NCBI GenBank assembly: GCA_001970955.1
Contig: MPUH01001135.1
Span: 1 to 23,149, forward strand
DNA length: 23,149 bases
Direction of reading: 5' to 3'
Source: Stentor coeruleus
Lineage: Eukaryota; Ciliophora; Heterotrichea; Heterotrichida; Stentoridae
This document shows, one piece after another, positions 7,814 to 16,017 of the stretch. The position numbers and the translations under genes are program-made. Every line of letters starts with the position of its first letter. Position 1 is the stretch's first letter. Under the pieces are notes generated by a model that did no database searches, was not told where the DNA came from, and saw only the letters and a program-made list of their open reading frames with translations.

Positions 7814-10444
7814 ATGGCAAATCAAGATAGTCTAAGTCCAGGAAAGGGAAAGATTGATGATGAATTTGAATCTCGAGACTTCCAAGTACTTGAAACAGAG
7901 TTTCAGACAGTTTTGAAAGAAATCGGAGGAGACAAGCAGTTAGAACATTTTCATAAAGAATATGAAAAGCATTACAGAATCCTATTAGCTAGCCACGAAA
8001 ATGAGAAAAAGCTCATCAAGAAATGTAAAGAGCTCAACTCTCATATTACCGAAAGCACACTAAAAGTTCAGCAGGCATTCAAACTAAGCCAAGAAGAGAA
8101 TGAAAACATAAGAAACTTCCAAGCCGATCTTGACAGAGCAGTTAAAACACTTGAAAACTTCAAGGCTAAAGAAGATAACGCAAAGAAAACTATCTCAGCT
8201 CTTAGAGAAGAGATTGAAAGGTTAAGCTTGATTGTGGAACAAGGCTCTGGGCTTGCTGTAGGTCAAGACAGTACAGTGAATGAACTGATTAGATCAAAAG
8301 ATGAACTTACCAAAGAAGTAAGTCTTATAAGTGAAAATATATCCAAATCTCAAAAAGAGCATAGTGAATTATTGGCTAAAATCCAAAAGCTTGAGTCATT
8401 AAAAACATCTTTAAGAGAAGAAGTTACAAATGCAAATAGGGAGATTGAAGACATGAAGAGAAGCCTTGATGCAGAAAGTAAGAAAAAGGGTGAGATCGAG
8501 ACTGAGCTTAATACAGAAAAAGGAAAATTTGAAGGAATCATCGATAAAATCAAAAAAAAAGAAGAAATTGAAAGGGAATTTATTGAAGAGAAAAAAAAGG
8601 TAGCTAAAGTTATTCAAGATGTTGATGATGATAAACAACTCAAGGAAGAAGGCCTTAAGAAAGCTCAAAGCGATAAAAAAATAGCTGAGGATAAAACAAT
8701 TTACCAAGAAAATATCAAAGAAAATATAGAGAATGCTATTGGAGAGGTTGATAGGAATATTTTAAAAGCTACAAACGATCTTGAATCCTTGAAAGATTTA
8801 AAAGATCGGCATGAGCGAGAATTAGATTTATTGACCACAAAGGAATTGCTATCAACTGAAGAGAAAAAAAATGCTGAAATCCTTAGGGAAAAAGCTAGAA
8901 ACCATATGCATAGCTTAATAAAAGAAAGTGAGAGCCTTAGAAAAAATACAGAAAGTGATCAGAACTTAATAGAAAATCTTAAAAGAGAACGTGATATGAT
9001 TACCAAAACAGTTATGAGAGCAAGAGATAATGTTAGAGCTCAAGAAGATACATCAATCACTATGGATAATAATAAGAAAAAGCTTGAAAATGAAATTAAG
9101 AAATATTCAAAGGATATTAAAAAGCTAAAAGACAAAGTGTGGCAGTTACAAAAAGAGCAAGAAAGATATGGCATCGAAAAATCGCAAGCATATGCAAAAT
9201 ATTCGCAGTGTTTAGAAGAAGTAAAATTGTGTAACTCTGTTATCGCTGAACTGCAGAAGAAAAATATTGAAGCTGAAGCTAAACTAAAACAGCAAATGAA
9301 TTTATATGAAGCTGTTAGGTCAGATAGGAATTTGTATTCAAAAAACTTGATTGAAAGTCATGATGAGATTGATGAGTTGGATAAGAAGAAAAAAATTATG
9401 GTTCATCAAATAAATCAGTTGAAAGAAGAAATTGTTATTAAAGACACTGAGCTTATTCAGGAGAATAAGCAACTTGGAATACTTGAAAAAAGGCATGATG
9501 AATTAGATTCAGCTAAAATCAAACTTGAAGAGAAGCAAAAAATGCTTGAAAAAACAATCAAGGATTCTGAGCGTGAAAATCAGCGACTGAAATATGTGAT
9601 TACTGAAGTTGAACAGGAAAAAGCTAAACAAAAAAAAGAACTTGAATTAGTGACAAATGAAAGAGATATTCTTGGCACACAGCTTATTAGACGCAAAGAT
9701 GAGCTAGAATTGTTGTATAAAAAAATAAAAATTCTCACTTCAACATTACAAAAGGGTGAAGAGCAATACAAGCAGCGCTTAGGAGATATAAACATTCTTA
9801 AAATCAAAATTGCTGAATTAAAACAAAAACTTCATTCAGCTAAAAAAGAAGCTTCTGTAGTCTTTGATTTAAAAAAGGAAATGTATTACCTTGAACGTGA
9901 AGTCTTAGATGAAAAAGTTAAAGTTAAAGCTTTATCTGAAGAAGTAGAAAATACAATGAATGTCCATAGGTGGAGAAAAGTTGAAGGAACAGAGCCAGAA
10001 ATTTATGAACTGATTACAAAAATACAAACACTTCAACGAAGACTTATAAGTAAAAATGAAGAATCATTACAAAAGAAAAAAGAACTTGATGCTTTAGAAG
10101 AGAATTATAATAAACTAAAGATATCCTTAGCTAGACATCCAGGACCAGAAAGTGCTGAAAAAATTGATGAGTGCAGAAGGATATTAGAAGAGAAAAAAGT
10201 TCAAATGAATAATATGGAAGAAGAACTTGAATTATATCAGACACAATCTAGTCAATATAAGCATGAAATTGAAAGGCTTAATAGAGAACTTCAGGAAGTA
10301 AAGAAAAATTATTTTACAATAAAGAAAAAGGAACAACTTATAAGGGAGCAAGAACTGAAAGCTGATGGTAGAGATAAACCAGTAATTAGACGTCATCCCC
10401 CTCCTCAAAGATTTACTGGAGGTGGTTTTAATCTTGCAATTTAG
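7814..10444 (+). CDS. CFAP58: Cilia- and flagella-associated protein 58
   Basis: The 876-aa product matches the length of vertebrate CFAP58 (about 870 aa) and is coiled coil throughout. Diagnostic conserved strings are visible in order. VEQGSGL lies near residue 135. KLKQQMNLYEAVRSDRNLYS, followed by KNL and VHQINQLKEEI, lies in the middle. NERDILGTQLIRRKDELELL comes next, then NTMNVHRWRK, then an HPGPESAE segment, and the terminal RFTGGGFNLAI. CFAP58 (CCDC147) is an axonemal/basal-body protein needed for flagellar assembly and mid-piece structure in animals and for motility in protists. ATG at 7814 gives an N-terminus collinear with the family (acidic region, then LETEFQTVLKEIGGDKQLEHF). No intron is needed. 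The 3' end is TAG. Confidence 0.95.
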   Translation: MANQDSLSPGKGKIDDEFESRDFQVLETEFQTVLKEIGGDKQLEHFHKEYEKHYRILLASHENEKKLIKKCKELNSHITESTLKVQQAFKLSQEENENIRNFQADLDRAVKTLENFKAKEDNAKKTISALREEIERLSLIVEQGSGLAVGQDSTVNELIRSKDELTKEVSLISENISKSQKEHSELLAKIQKLESLKTSLREEVTNANREIEDMKRSLDAESKKKGEIETELNTEKGKFEGIIDKIKKKEEIEREFIEEKKKVAKVIQDVDDDKQLKEEGLKKAQSDKKIAEDKTIYQENIKENIENAIGEVDRNILKATNDLESLKDLKDRHERELDLLTTKELLSTEEKKNAEILREKARNHMHSLIKESESLRKNTESDQNLIENLKRERDMITKTVMRARDNVRAQEDTSITMDNNKKKLENEIKKYSKDIKKLKDKVWQLQKEQERYGIEKSQAYAKYSQCLEEVKLCNSVIAELQKKNIEAEAKLKQQMNLYEAVRSDRNLYSKNLIESHDEIDELDKKKKIMVHQINQLKEEIVIKDTELIQENKQLGILEKRHDELDSAKIKLEEKQKMLEKTIKDSERENQRLKYVITEVEQEKAKQKKELELVTNERDILGTQLIRRKDELELLYKKIKILTSTLQKGEEQYKQRLGDINILKIKIAELKQKLHSAKKEASVVFDLKKEMYYLEREVLDEKVKVKALSEEVENTMNVHRWRKVEGTEPEIYELITKIQTLQRRLISKNEESLQKKKELDALEENYNKLKISLARHPGPESAEKIDECRRILEEKKVQMNNMEEELELYQTQSSQYKHEIERLNRELQEVKKNYFTIKKKEQLIREQELKADGRDKPVIRRHPPPQRFTGGGFNLAI

Positions 10445-10695
10445 ATATTCCAATACTTAAGATTATAGTTTAGTAAATTTTATTTTTGTTAAGAGAGTTC
10501 ATAAATCGTTATCAGTAAATTGGTATATTTTTATTATAGCAAATTTTAGCAGATGTTAAACTAATAGCTAACCATAAACTATTAAATTGTTACATATAAA
10601 ATTATGATAGCTGCCACAAACATTCAAGCAGTAGCAAAACTTAATAAACGGAAGGTAATCATCAGCAATCCTGTTATAATATTAGGCAGAGAAAT

Positions 10696-10818
10696 ATGCT
10701 TTTCTTTATGGATTCACAATCAGATTTTTTAGCTCAGAAAATTGAAAGTGAAGAATTGTTGAGAAATCATGAACCACTGAGAAAATTTAAGATTAAGAGT
10801 TTCTCACCGTTAATTTAA
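10696..10818 (+). CDS. Possible small protein or exon, 40 aa
   Basis: The frame reads from ATG 10696 (or 10708) to TAA 10816-10818 and includes MDSQSDFLAQKIESEELLRN, then a basic end (LRKFKIKSF). The amphipathic, charged composition looks coding, and the frame stays open upstream to about 10645 without another ATG. An upstream open piece (ATG 10604, MIAATNIQAVAKLNKRK) is in another frame. Joining them would need an 11-nt intron (GTAATCATCAG), which is shorter than any accepted one. It may be an exon of an undetected gene, a decayed gene, or chance. Confidence 0.25.
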   Translation: MLFFMDSQSDFLAQKIESEELLRNHEPLRKFKIKSFSPLI

Positions 10819-10931
10819 GTAAGCTGTAGCTTATTAAATAGGAATAAGGGTCACAAAATAAAATAAATTTGATGTTTATTAAATGGGAAAATATCGGCAA
10901 AAATGATTGGTTTACAAGATTGAAAAAAAAA

Positions 10932-11095
10932 TAGTTTTGTATATTGTCTTATTTTGGCAAAGTCGAAGAAAACAATTTTTTAGTTCAACTTAGCTTTTAA
11001 ATAAANTTTAACCTAATTCTTTAGTTTTGTATATTGTCTTATTTTGGCAAAGTCGAAGAAAACAATTTTTTAGTTCAACTTAGCTTTTAAATAAA
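10932..11095. repeat. 74-nt direct duplication around an N (assembly join)
   Basis: Positions 10932-11005 and 11022-11095 are identical over 74 nt, separated by one N (11006) and 15 bases. A single N flanked by duplicated ends is the pattern of two contigs whose overlap was not merged. It is most likely single-copy in the genome. Confidence 0.85.
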
Positions 11096-11231
11096 GACCC
11101 ATCTTTCTTTAGTTGTAATAATTTTACCATGCAGCCTATTAAAAATAAGCTTTATTANTTTTAAATAAAGACCCATCTTTCTTTAGTTGTAATAATTTTA
11201 CCATGCAGCCTATTAAAAATAAGCTTTATTA
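11085..11231. repeat. 73-nt direct duplication around an N (assembly join)
   Basis: Positions 11085-11157 and 11159-11231 are identical over 73 nt on either side of the single N at 11158. This is the same artefact type as the preceding join. Confidence 0.9.
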
Positions 11232-11380
11232 TCATATAAATTAATTAAGATATTAGGAACTCCTATAAAATATAAATTTATAAACTTTTTACATAGCAGT
11301 TTCAACATATTAATATTTTTCTTACATTTCGAAAATTACTTAAAACTAACAATGGTTATTTTATGATGCAAATTTTACTA

Positions 11381-12853
11381 TTAGCCATCAAAATAAATAT
11401 CATCCATTGACAATTCTTGTACTGCAATAGGTTGCATAATAATCTGCATAGCGAAATGGAGATTCTGTTTAACCTCATAAAGCCCATCAATAGAATCGAT
11501 TAAATCTTTAATTTTTTTAAGAAACGACTTGATTTTTTCATCTCTTTCGCATATATTTTCCTCGTAAAGTGCTAATTTGACCTTTAGGAGCGCTATTTCA
11601 TCTATTAATCTATTTTCTTCTTGTTCACTTAAATTTCTTTCATGTTTTGGTTTTCTTTTTGTTGTTACATCATCACCAGCAAACAAACAAAAGCTATTAG
11701 ATTTTCGAGCTCTTCCGGTTGTATAGCTATTTTCAACAGATATATAAGGATTGCTCGAAACTGTTGAAAGTTTAGAATCTTGATCATTAATACAAAATGC
11801 CGGGTATTTCTTATTCATTTCTCTCTGAAATTCCTTAACGTTTTTGATTTCTACCTCTTTTTGTAAAAGAAGTCTATGATAAATTTTTTCGTTTTCTTTT
11901 AATCTGGCAAATCCATCCTCTAGATGAAGTAAAATAGACTTTAGATTTTCGACATCTTCTTTGCTATTAGTTTTTCTTTCAAGAATTTTTTTTGCTTGAG
12001 CTACCTTACTTTGAATACTTTTCTGGACTAATGGACTTGCAATATGGCTTCTAAGATTTTGAATTTCTATCCGAAATATTTCAAGTTTAGCTTGAGCTTC
12101 ATTTCTTTCAGTAACAAGTTTTGATGTCTTCTCATTTAAGTAATTAATTTCGTCAATATACATGAGTCTAGCTCGTTCTTCTGCTTCTGCTTCTAAACTT
12201 TGTCTGAGTTTAATTTACATTTTACTAGCAATATCAGAATTCAATTGTTGTAATTGCGATCTTAAAGAATGCTTGTCATTTTCATAAAGAATTTCTAGTT
12301 CTTGTATATTCTTTGCCCCAATTTCTTGAATTTCTTTTATTTCTTGAGTATGTTCAAGCTTAAGTTTTTCCATTTCAGCAACCAAACTAGCTATATGGTC
12401 AGCTTGCTTCCTTAAAATTCCATTATCATTTCTGTATATTTTTTACATTTCTGGTTCTTGTTGCTTCTTTTGTCTTTGTAATAAGAAGTTTTCATTCTTT
12501 AAACTAAAAATTTCTGTTTGCAGGTTGAGCATTTCCTGTTGAGAGTCCAACTTTGAAGATCTGACTTGAAATTCTAAATCCTTGATTTTCTCTTTGAGCT
12601 TATCTATGCAATCATGAAGATTTCGAATGGTATTTGCATGAGAAATTTTTAGACTGTTAACTTCATTAGCATATGTTTCTTGTAAAGATTTTATTTCAAT
12701 TGAACTTTGAAGCTGTGTTTTTATTACCTCAATACTTTGGCTGCAAGAATCTTGCATTGATTTCATTAATGAGTTATAGAGTTTCTTTGTTGTTTCTTCA
12801 CGAATTTTGCAAGCCTCTAACTCTGATTTAAGAAATTCAATTTCACTTTCCAT
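11381..12853 (-). CDS. Coiled-coil protein of unknown function with two 15-nt introns
   Basis: Two apparently separate frames are one gene. Both in-frame TAA codons between them lie in 15-nt GT...AG introns (12432-12446 and 12204-12218), and the sequence between stays open and coiled-coil. Spliced length is 480 aa from ATG 12853 (490 aa from ATG 12883). The first 280 or so residues are nearly continuous heptads (starting MESEIEFLKSELEACKIREE). A less ordered Ser-rich stretch follows (SKLSTVSSNPYISVENS), then a short second coiled coil and a hydrophobic C-terminal segment (HFAMQIIMQPIAV) ending MDDIYFDG. I do not recognise the family; a centrosomal or ciliary structural role is plausible only by composition. 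The start codon lies 4 bp from that of the divergent GPN1 gene. Confidence 0.8.
12204..12218 (-). other. 15-nt intron 2 of the coiled-coil gene
   Basis: On the coding strand the sequence is GTAAATTAAACTCAG, with GT...AG and A at position 10. It contains an in-frame TAA. Splicing joins AAAAT to ACAAAG, giving ...SDIASKIQSLEAEAEER with the frame and heptads kept. Confidence 0.85.
12432..12446 (-). other. 15-nt intron 1 of the coiled-coil gene
   Basis: On the coding strand the sequence is GTAAAAAATATACAG, with GT...AG and A at position 10. It contains an in-frame TAA. Splicing gives ...QQEPEINDNGILRKQADH with the frame kept. Confidence 0.85.
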
Positions 12854-12863
12854 TATAATGGAA
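12848..12863. promoter_or_regulatory. 16-bp perfect palindrome carrying two divergent start codons
   Basis: TTCCATTATAATGGAA equals its own reverse complement. It contains ATG of the minus-strand coiled-coil gene (12853-12851) and ATG of GPN1 (12858-12860), with TATA between them. Each gene's 5' leader and promoter must therefore lie inside the other's coding sequence, unless transcripts are leaderless. Whether the palindrome binds a factor is unknown. Confidence 0.6.
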
Positions 12864-13781
12864 TCCAAGCCACACTGTATCATAGTTATGGGTATGGCAG
12901 GGTCTGGGAAAACTACTTTTGTTAGAAAACTTTACTCAGTACTTAAAGTAATGCAAAAGAATGTTTATTCAATAAATTTAGATCCTGCTATTAGAAAATT
13001 AAGTTTTCCTGCGAATCTTGATATTTGTGACACAATTAACTACAAGAAGCTTATGCAAGAATATTCTTTAGGACCTAATGGAGCAATTGTGACCGCGTTG
13101 AATTTATTTGCAACCAAGTTCTTTGAGGTAATTGATTTATTAAATAGCAAACAAGGCATTGAGTTTATAATAATTGATACACCTGGACAAATAGAAACAT
13201 TTTCTTGGTCAGCTTCAGGAAGTATAATAACAGAAGCTCTTTCAAGCAACTTCCCAACAAGTATAATTTATGTTGTTGACTCTGTAAGAACAGTAAATCC
13301 TAATTCTTTTATGTCCAATATGCTTTATGCATCTTCGTTATACTACAAAAATCAATTACCAATAATAGTTGTTTTCAATAAAACAGATTTGCAACCTGCA
13401 GAAACATGCATGAATTGGATGATTGACTTTGAGAGCTATATGGAAAGCTTAGATGGAATAAGTTCTCATAGCTATTTAGCAAATTTAAATCGTTCGCTTG
13501 CTTTGGTTCTAGACGAATTTTATCAAGATCTTCCATGTCTTGGAGTTAGCTCTTTAACAGGTTTTGGCTTTGAAAACTTACTTCCAAATATGCACAAAAG
13601 CAGACAAGAATACATAAGTATTTACTTGCCGGAGTTAGAAAAGAAAAAAAAGGTTATAGAAGAAAATAGAGTTAAACAAGAAATCCAAAAAATGAAAAAA
13701 GATAATGAAGATCTTTCGGAAATTAGGAAGTTTATGAGTGAGCTTAGAACTGTTGAAAAAAATAATGAAAATAGTACTTAA
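12858..13781 (+). CDS. GPN1: GPN-loop GTPase 1 (RNA polymerase II assembly/import)
   Basis: The 307-aa product starts at the second in-frame ATG (12858). This places 11 residues before the P-loop, as in yeast Npa3; the upstream ATG at 12807 would overlap the divergent gene. Motifs from this start are the P-loop GMAGSGKTT (12-20), the GPN loop LGPNGAIVTALNLFATKF (71-88), G3 DTPGQIETFSWSASGSIITE (107-126), and G4 NKTD (174-177). The run of family-specific strings (NLDICDT, SNMLYASS, LVLDEFYQDL) separates GPN1 from GPN2 and GPN3. The C-terminus is a basic coiled tail and is shorter than in human GPN1 (374 aa). GPN1 works with GPN3 in assembling and importing RNA polymerase II. Ends at TAA. Confidence 0.95.
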   Translation: MESKPHCIIVMGMAGSGKTTFVRKLYSVLKVMQKNVYSINLDPAIRKLSFPANLDICDTINYKKLMQEYSLGPNGAIVTALNLFATKFFEVIDLLNSKQGIEFIIIDTPGQIETFSWSASGSIITEALSSNFPTSIIYVVDSVRTVNPNSFMSNMLYASSLYYKNQLPIIVVFNKTDLQPAETCMNWMIDFESYMESLDGISSHSYLANLNRSLALVLDEFYQDLPCLGVSSLTGFGFENLLPNMHKSRQEYISIYLPELEKKKKVIEENRVKQEIQKMKKDNEDLSEIRKFMSELRTVEKNNENST

Positions 13782-13954
13782 TTAGATGTTTGTTTAATTT
13801 CCCAATATTCATTTTTAAAACTAATTTAGGACTCATCATTTTTTAATTAATATCATCATTGTGATGATTTAAGTTTATATCTTTTATTATTTATTGAATA
13901 AAAAAAATTATATGAATATACCTATTCAATTCTTATGTGTAATTATGATTAAGC

Positions 13955-14100
13955 TAGCCATTATATGCCCTACTCATGTCCTTTGGATCGCTTAAGTTGC
14001 CCTGACACTCCAAAATTGAGCTGCATCCAACTCAATCTGAATAGGATATTCATGAAATAATGTACGATTGATTATATTATTATACGTCACCCAGCCGTGA
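13955..14100. other. GC-richer patch with hairpins, unassigned
   Basis: ATTGAG (14015-14020) pairs with CTCAAT (14031-14036), and GAATA pairs with TATTC just after. The minus strand has a 27-codon frame (MNILFRLSWMQLNFGVSG and so on) ending TAG. It could be a small RNA, a gene fragment or a regulatory patch; nothing is recognised. Confidence 0.3.
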
Positions 14101-14118
14101 TTTTATTGACTTTCTAAA

Positions 14119-14239
14119 TGTACACTACAGCAAAAACCTTGATCTCAAAAAAATATTCTAAGATTTGGTGTTATCAAANTGTACACTACAGCAAAAACCT
14201 TGATCTCAAAAAAATATTCTAAGATTTGGTGTTATCAAA
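14119..14239. repeat. 60-nt direct duplication around an N (assembly join)
   Basis: Positions 14119-14178 and 14180-14239 are identical over 60 nt on either side of a single N (14179). This is most likely an unmerged contig overlap rather than a real duplication. Confidence 0.9.
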
Positions 14240-14802
14240 GCACATACCTTAGAATGTATTTTTTTGGATGGATGATAACTAATATGATTAATTCAAATAA
14301 TCCGTAAATCAGTTTATTAACTTGGCTAGATCATTGCACCTATTGATATATATCTCTAATAGTTATTCAAAATCTTTAGTTAACCAAATACAAAAGAATG
14401 ATTATAGATTTTACTTTAAATATTTTTATAGCAGCGAATCTTGATTTATCTTAATAAATAGTTTATTTCATAGAAAATACAAATTTTATTTACTAGCAAC
14501 CCCTATTTTTCTTATATTTAAACCATTTAATTTGCTAAATTAAATAATTAATATTTTTATCACCAGCAGGTACAATTTTGCACTATTATTCAAAACAAAG
14601 GTAATTTCCCAGTTTTCATTTATTTATTAAAATTATATTTTAGCTTAAGTAAATGCTTAAATTTGATAGCTTTATTTATTTTATCTATAACATATCTTAC
14701 CTAAAAATCCTGATTTCAACCCTTGAAAATTAAAAAACTCTTTTAGCAACACTTGTAATTATAGACTTTATTTAAAAAGTAAATGAAATAAAGATGTATT
14801 TA

Positions 14803-15933
14803 CTAAGAAGCAATACTTTGTGGGAGTAATTTTATTATTTCTTCAAATTCTTGGGCAGTTGTATCTAAAGAGATTTCTTGGTCTAGTTTTTGAGGATTCC
14901 CATACTGACTTGCTCTAAAAGGAAACAGTTTTTCATATAAAATTATCAGTACTTGCTCATTAGAGATAAGAAGTTCCATAATTTTTCTTTTATCAGATGG
15001 ACTGAAAACTTCTGCTTTTTCTTTAGGACTACTCCTTGTTTTTAATGGAAATTTTTGGAGTCTTAAGCTTTTAGCTCTTCTATGCCCAATTTCTTTTTTT
15101 ACTTCTTCCACACAGTCTAAAAACAAATTTTCTAGCTCACTTTTTTCTAAAAATGCTGAGGATTGGATGACTGATAAGTTTTGAATTTTTTTCCGTTCGT
15201 TGTTTATAATTCTCTGGTAATGCTTAGAAGCTTCATTATAATGTTTTGCCTGTCTTTCCATTAACTCTTCAATTTCCTTTAGCATCGCAATATCATTCCT
15301 TTTGTATTTTGTCAGTAGTTCAGCAATCAATTCTCCTGATTTTGAACTTGGAGTGTACTTTGCAGGAGATTGAGGAATATTATTAGTCTCTACTGTGGTG
15401 ATAAGAACTTGCTCAACAGATGGTTTGGAATCTTTCTCAATCTTAGCCAATTTGATTGACTTTTTAGCAGTTTTCAATTTCGACTTATAAAATTTGCAAT
15501 CTGTCTCTAATTCTTTATTTTTTTCTTTAAGAATGTCGATTTCTTTTTTATACTCCTCAACAGTTTCACCAAGTTTTATCGCTTCTTTGCGGAACCATTC
15601 TAAAGATTTTTGTAGTTTTTTAAGTTCTTCATTATGCTTTAAATTGGGACCTGTATTGTTGGCAGCCTTTTTCAAGTCTTTTATTTGAGTATAAAGGTTA
15701 TACATCTGATACTTAAAGGCATTAAGAAAATCTTGCTCATGTCGTTGTAAGACTGTATCTAAATCTCCATTTAAACTGCTCATTTGCTGTTTGATAGCAT
15801 TGTGATATTCAATAATTCTTTCTTGTGCTGAGCCTTCTTTAACCTTGCTTACATCTGTTATAAAAGATCTATCGTTAATTATTGAAGGTAAACGGACCAT
15901 ATCTTTTTTGGCTTTTTCGTTAATTCCATCCAT
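14803..15933 (-). CDS. Coiled-coil protein of unknown function
   Basis: The product is 376 aa. A basic, charged head (MDGINEKAKKDMVRLPSI) leads to a helix around residues 40-95 and a strong coiled coil around 100-175 (KKLQKSLEWFRKEAIKLGET and on). A Ser/Pro-rich linker follows (SPAKYTPSSKSG), then a second helical part with ERQAKHYNEASKHYQRII. The C-terminal third includes KSELENLFLDCVEEVKKEIG and a compact segment ELLISNEQVLIILYEKLFPF, which look like conserved globular motifs. I cannot name the family. It lies 84 bp downstream of the importin-like gene, on the same strand. A structural role in the ciliate cortex or cilia is a guess from composition only. Confidence 0.8.
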   Translation of the reverse strand: MDGINEKAKKDMVRLPSIINDRSFITDVSKVKEGSAQERIIEYHNAIKQQMSSLNGDLDTVLQRHEQDFLNAFKYQMYNLYTQIKDLKKAANNTGPNLKHNEELKKLQKSLEWFRKEAIKLGETVEEYKKEIDILKEKNKELETDCKFYKSKLKTAKKSIKLAKIEKDSKPSVEQVLITTVETNNIPQSPAKYTPSSKSGELIAELLTKYKRNDIAMLKEIEELMERQAKHYNEASKHYQRIINNERKKIQNLSVIQSSAFLEKSELENLFLDCVEEVKKEIGHRRAKSLRLQKFPLKTRSSPKEKAEVFSPSDKRKIMELLISNEQVLIILYEKLFPFRASQYGNPQKLDQEISLDTTAQEFEEIIKLLPQSIAS

Positions 15934-16017
15934 GTTATTATATAATTTATAGTTTTACTCTTCCTTACTTACTATTATTTTTAAAGTAAATCAGAACTGA
16001 TGCCATTAATTATTAGG

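Larger units (their letters stand above)
10445..11380. other. AT-rich spacer with two N joins
   Basis: The spacer between the convergent CFAP58 and coiled-coil genes contains a possible 40-aa frame (10696-10818) and two single-N joins, each flanked by duplicated sequence. It shows no other structure. The duplicated segments mean the true length is probably about 160 bp shorter. Confidence 0.6.
13782..14802. other. AT-rich spacer with an N join and a GC-richer patch
   Basis: The spacer contains a GC-richer patch at about 13955-14100 with small hairpins, one N join (14179), and otherwise AT-rich sequence with no gene on either strand. Confidence 0.6.

Noticed and set aside
1120-12853. A ciliate code with TAA/TAG read as glutamine, suggested by in-frame stops in three genes
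   Set aside because: Each well-supported in-frame stop lies in an exact 15-nt GT...AG segment. LIS1 (TAG after WECR), ERD2 (TAA after ALPI) and CFAP58 (TAG) stop exactly where their families end, and the long coiled-coil genes contain no TAA or TAG.
12807-12857. Upstream in-frame ATG for GPN1
   Set aside because: The extra 17 residues are the antisense of the coiled-coil gene. The 11-residue lead before the P-loop from ATG 12858 matches the family.
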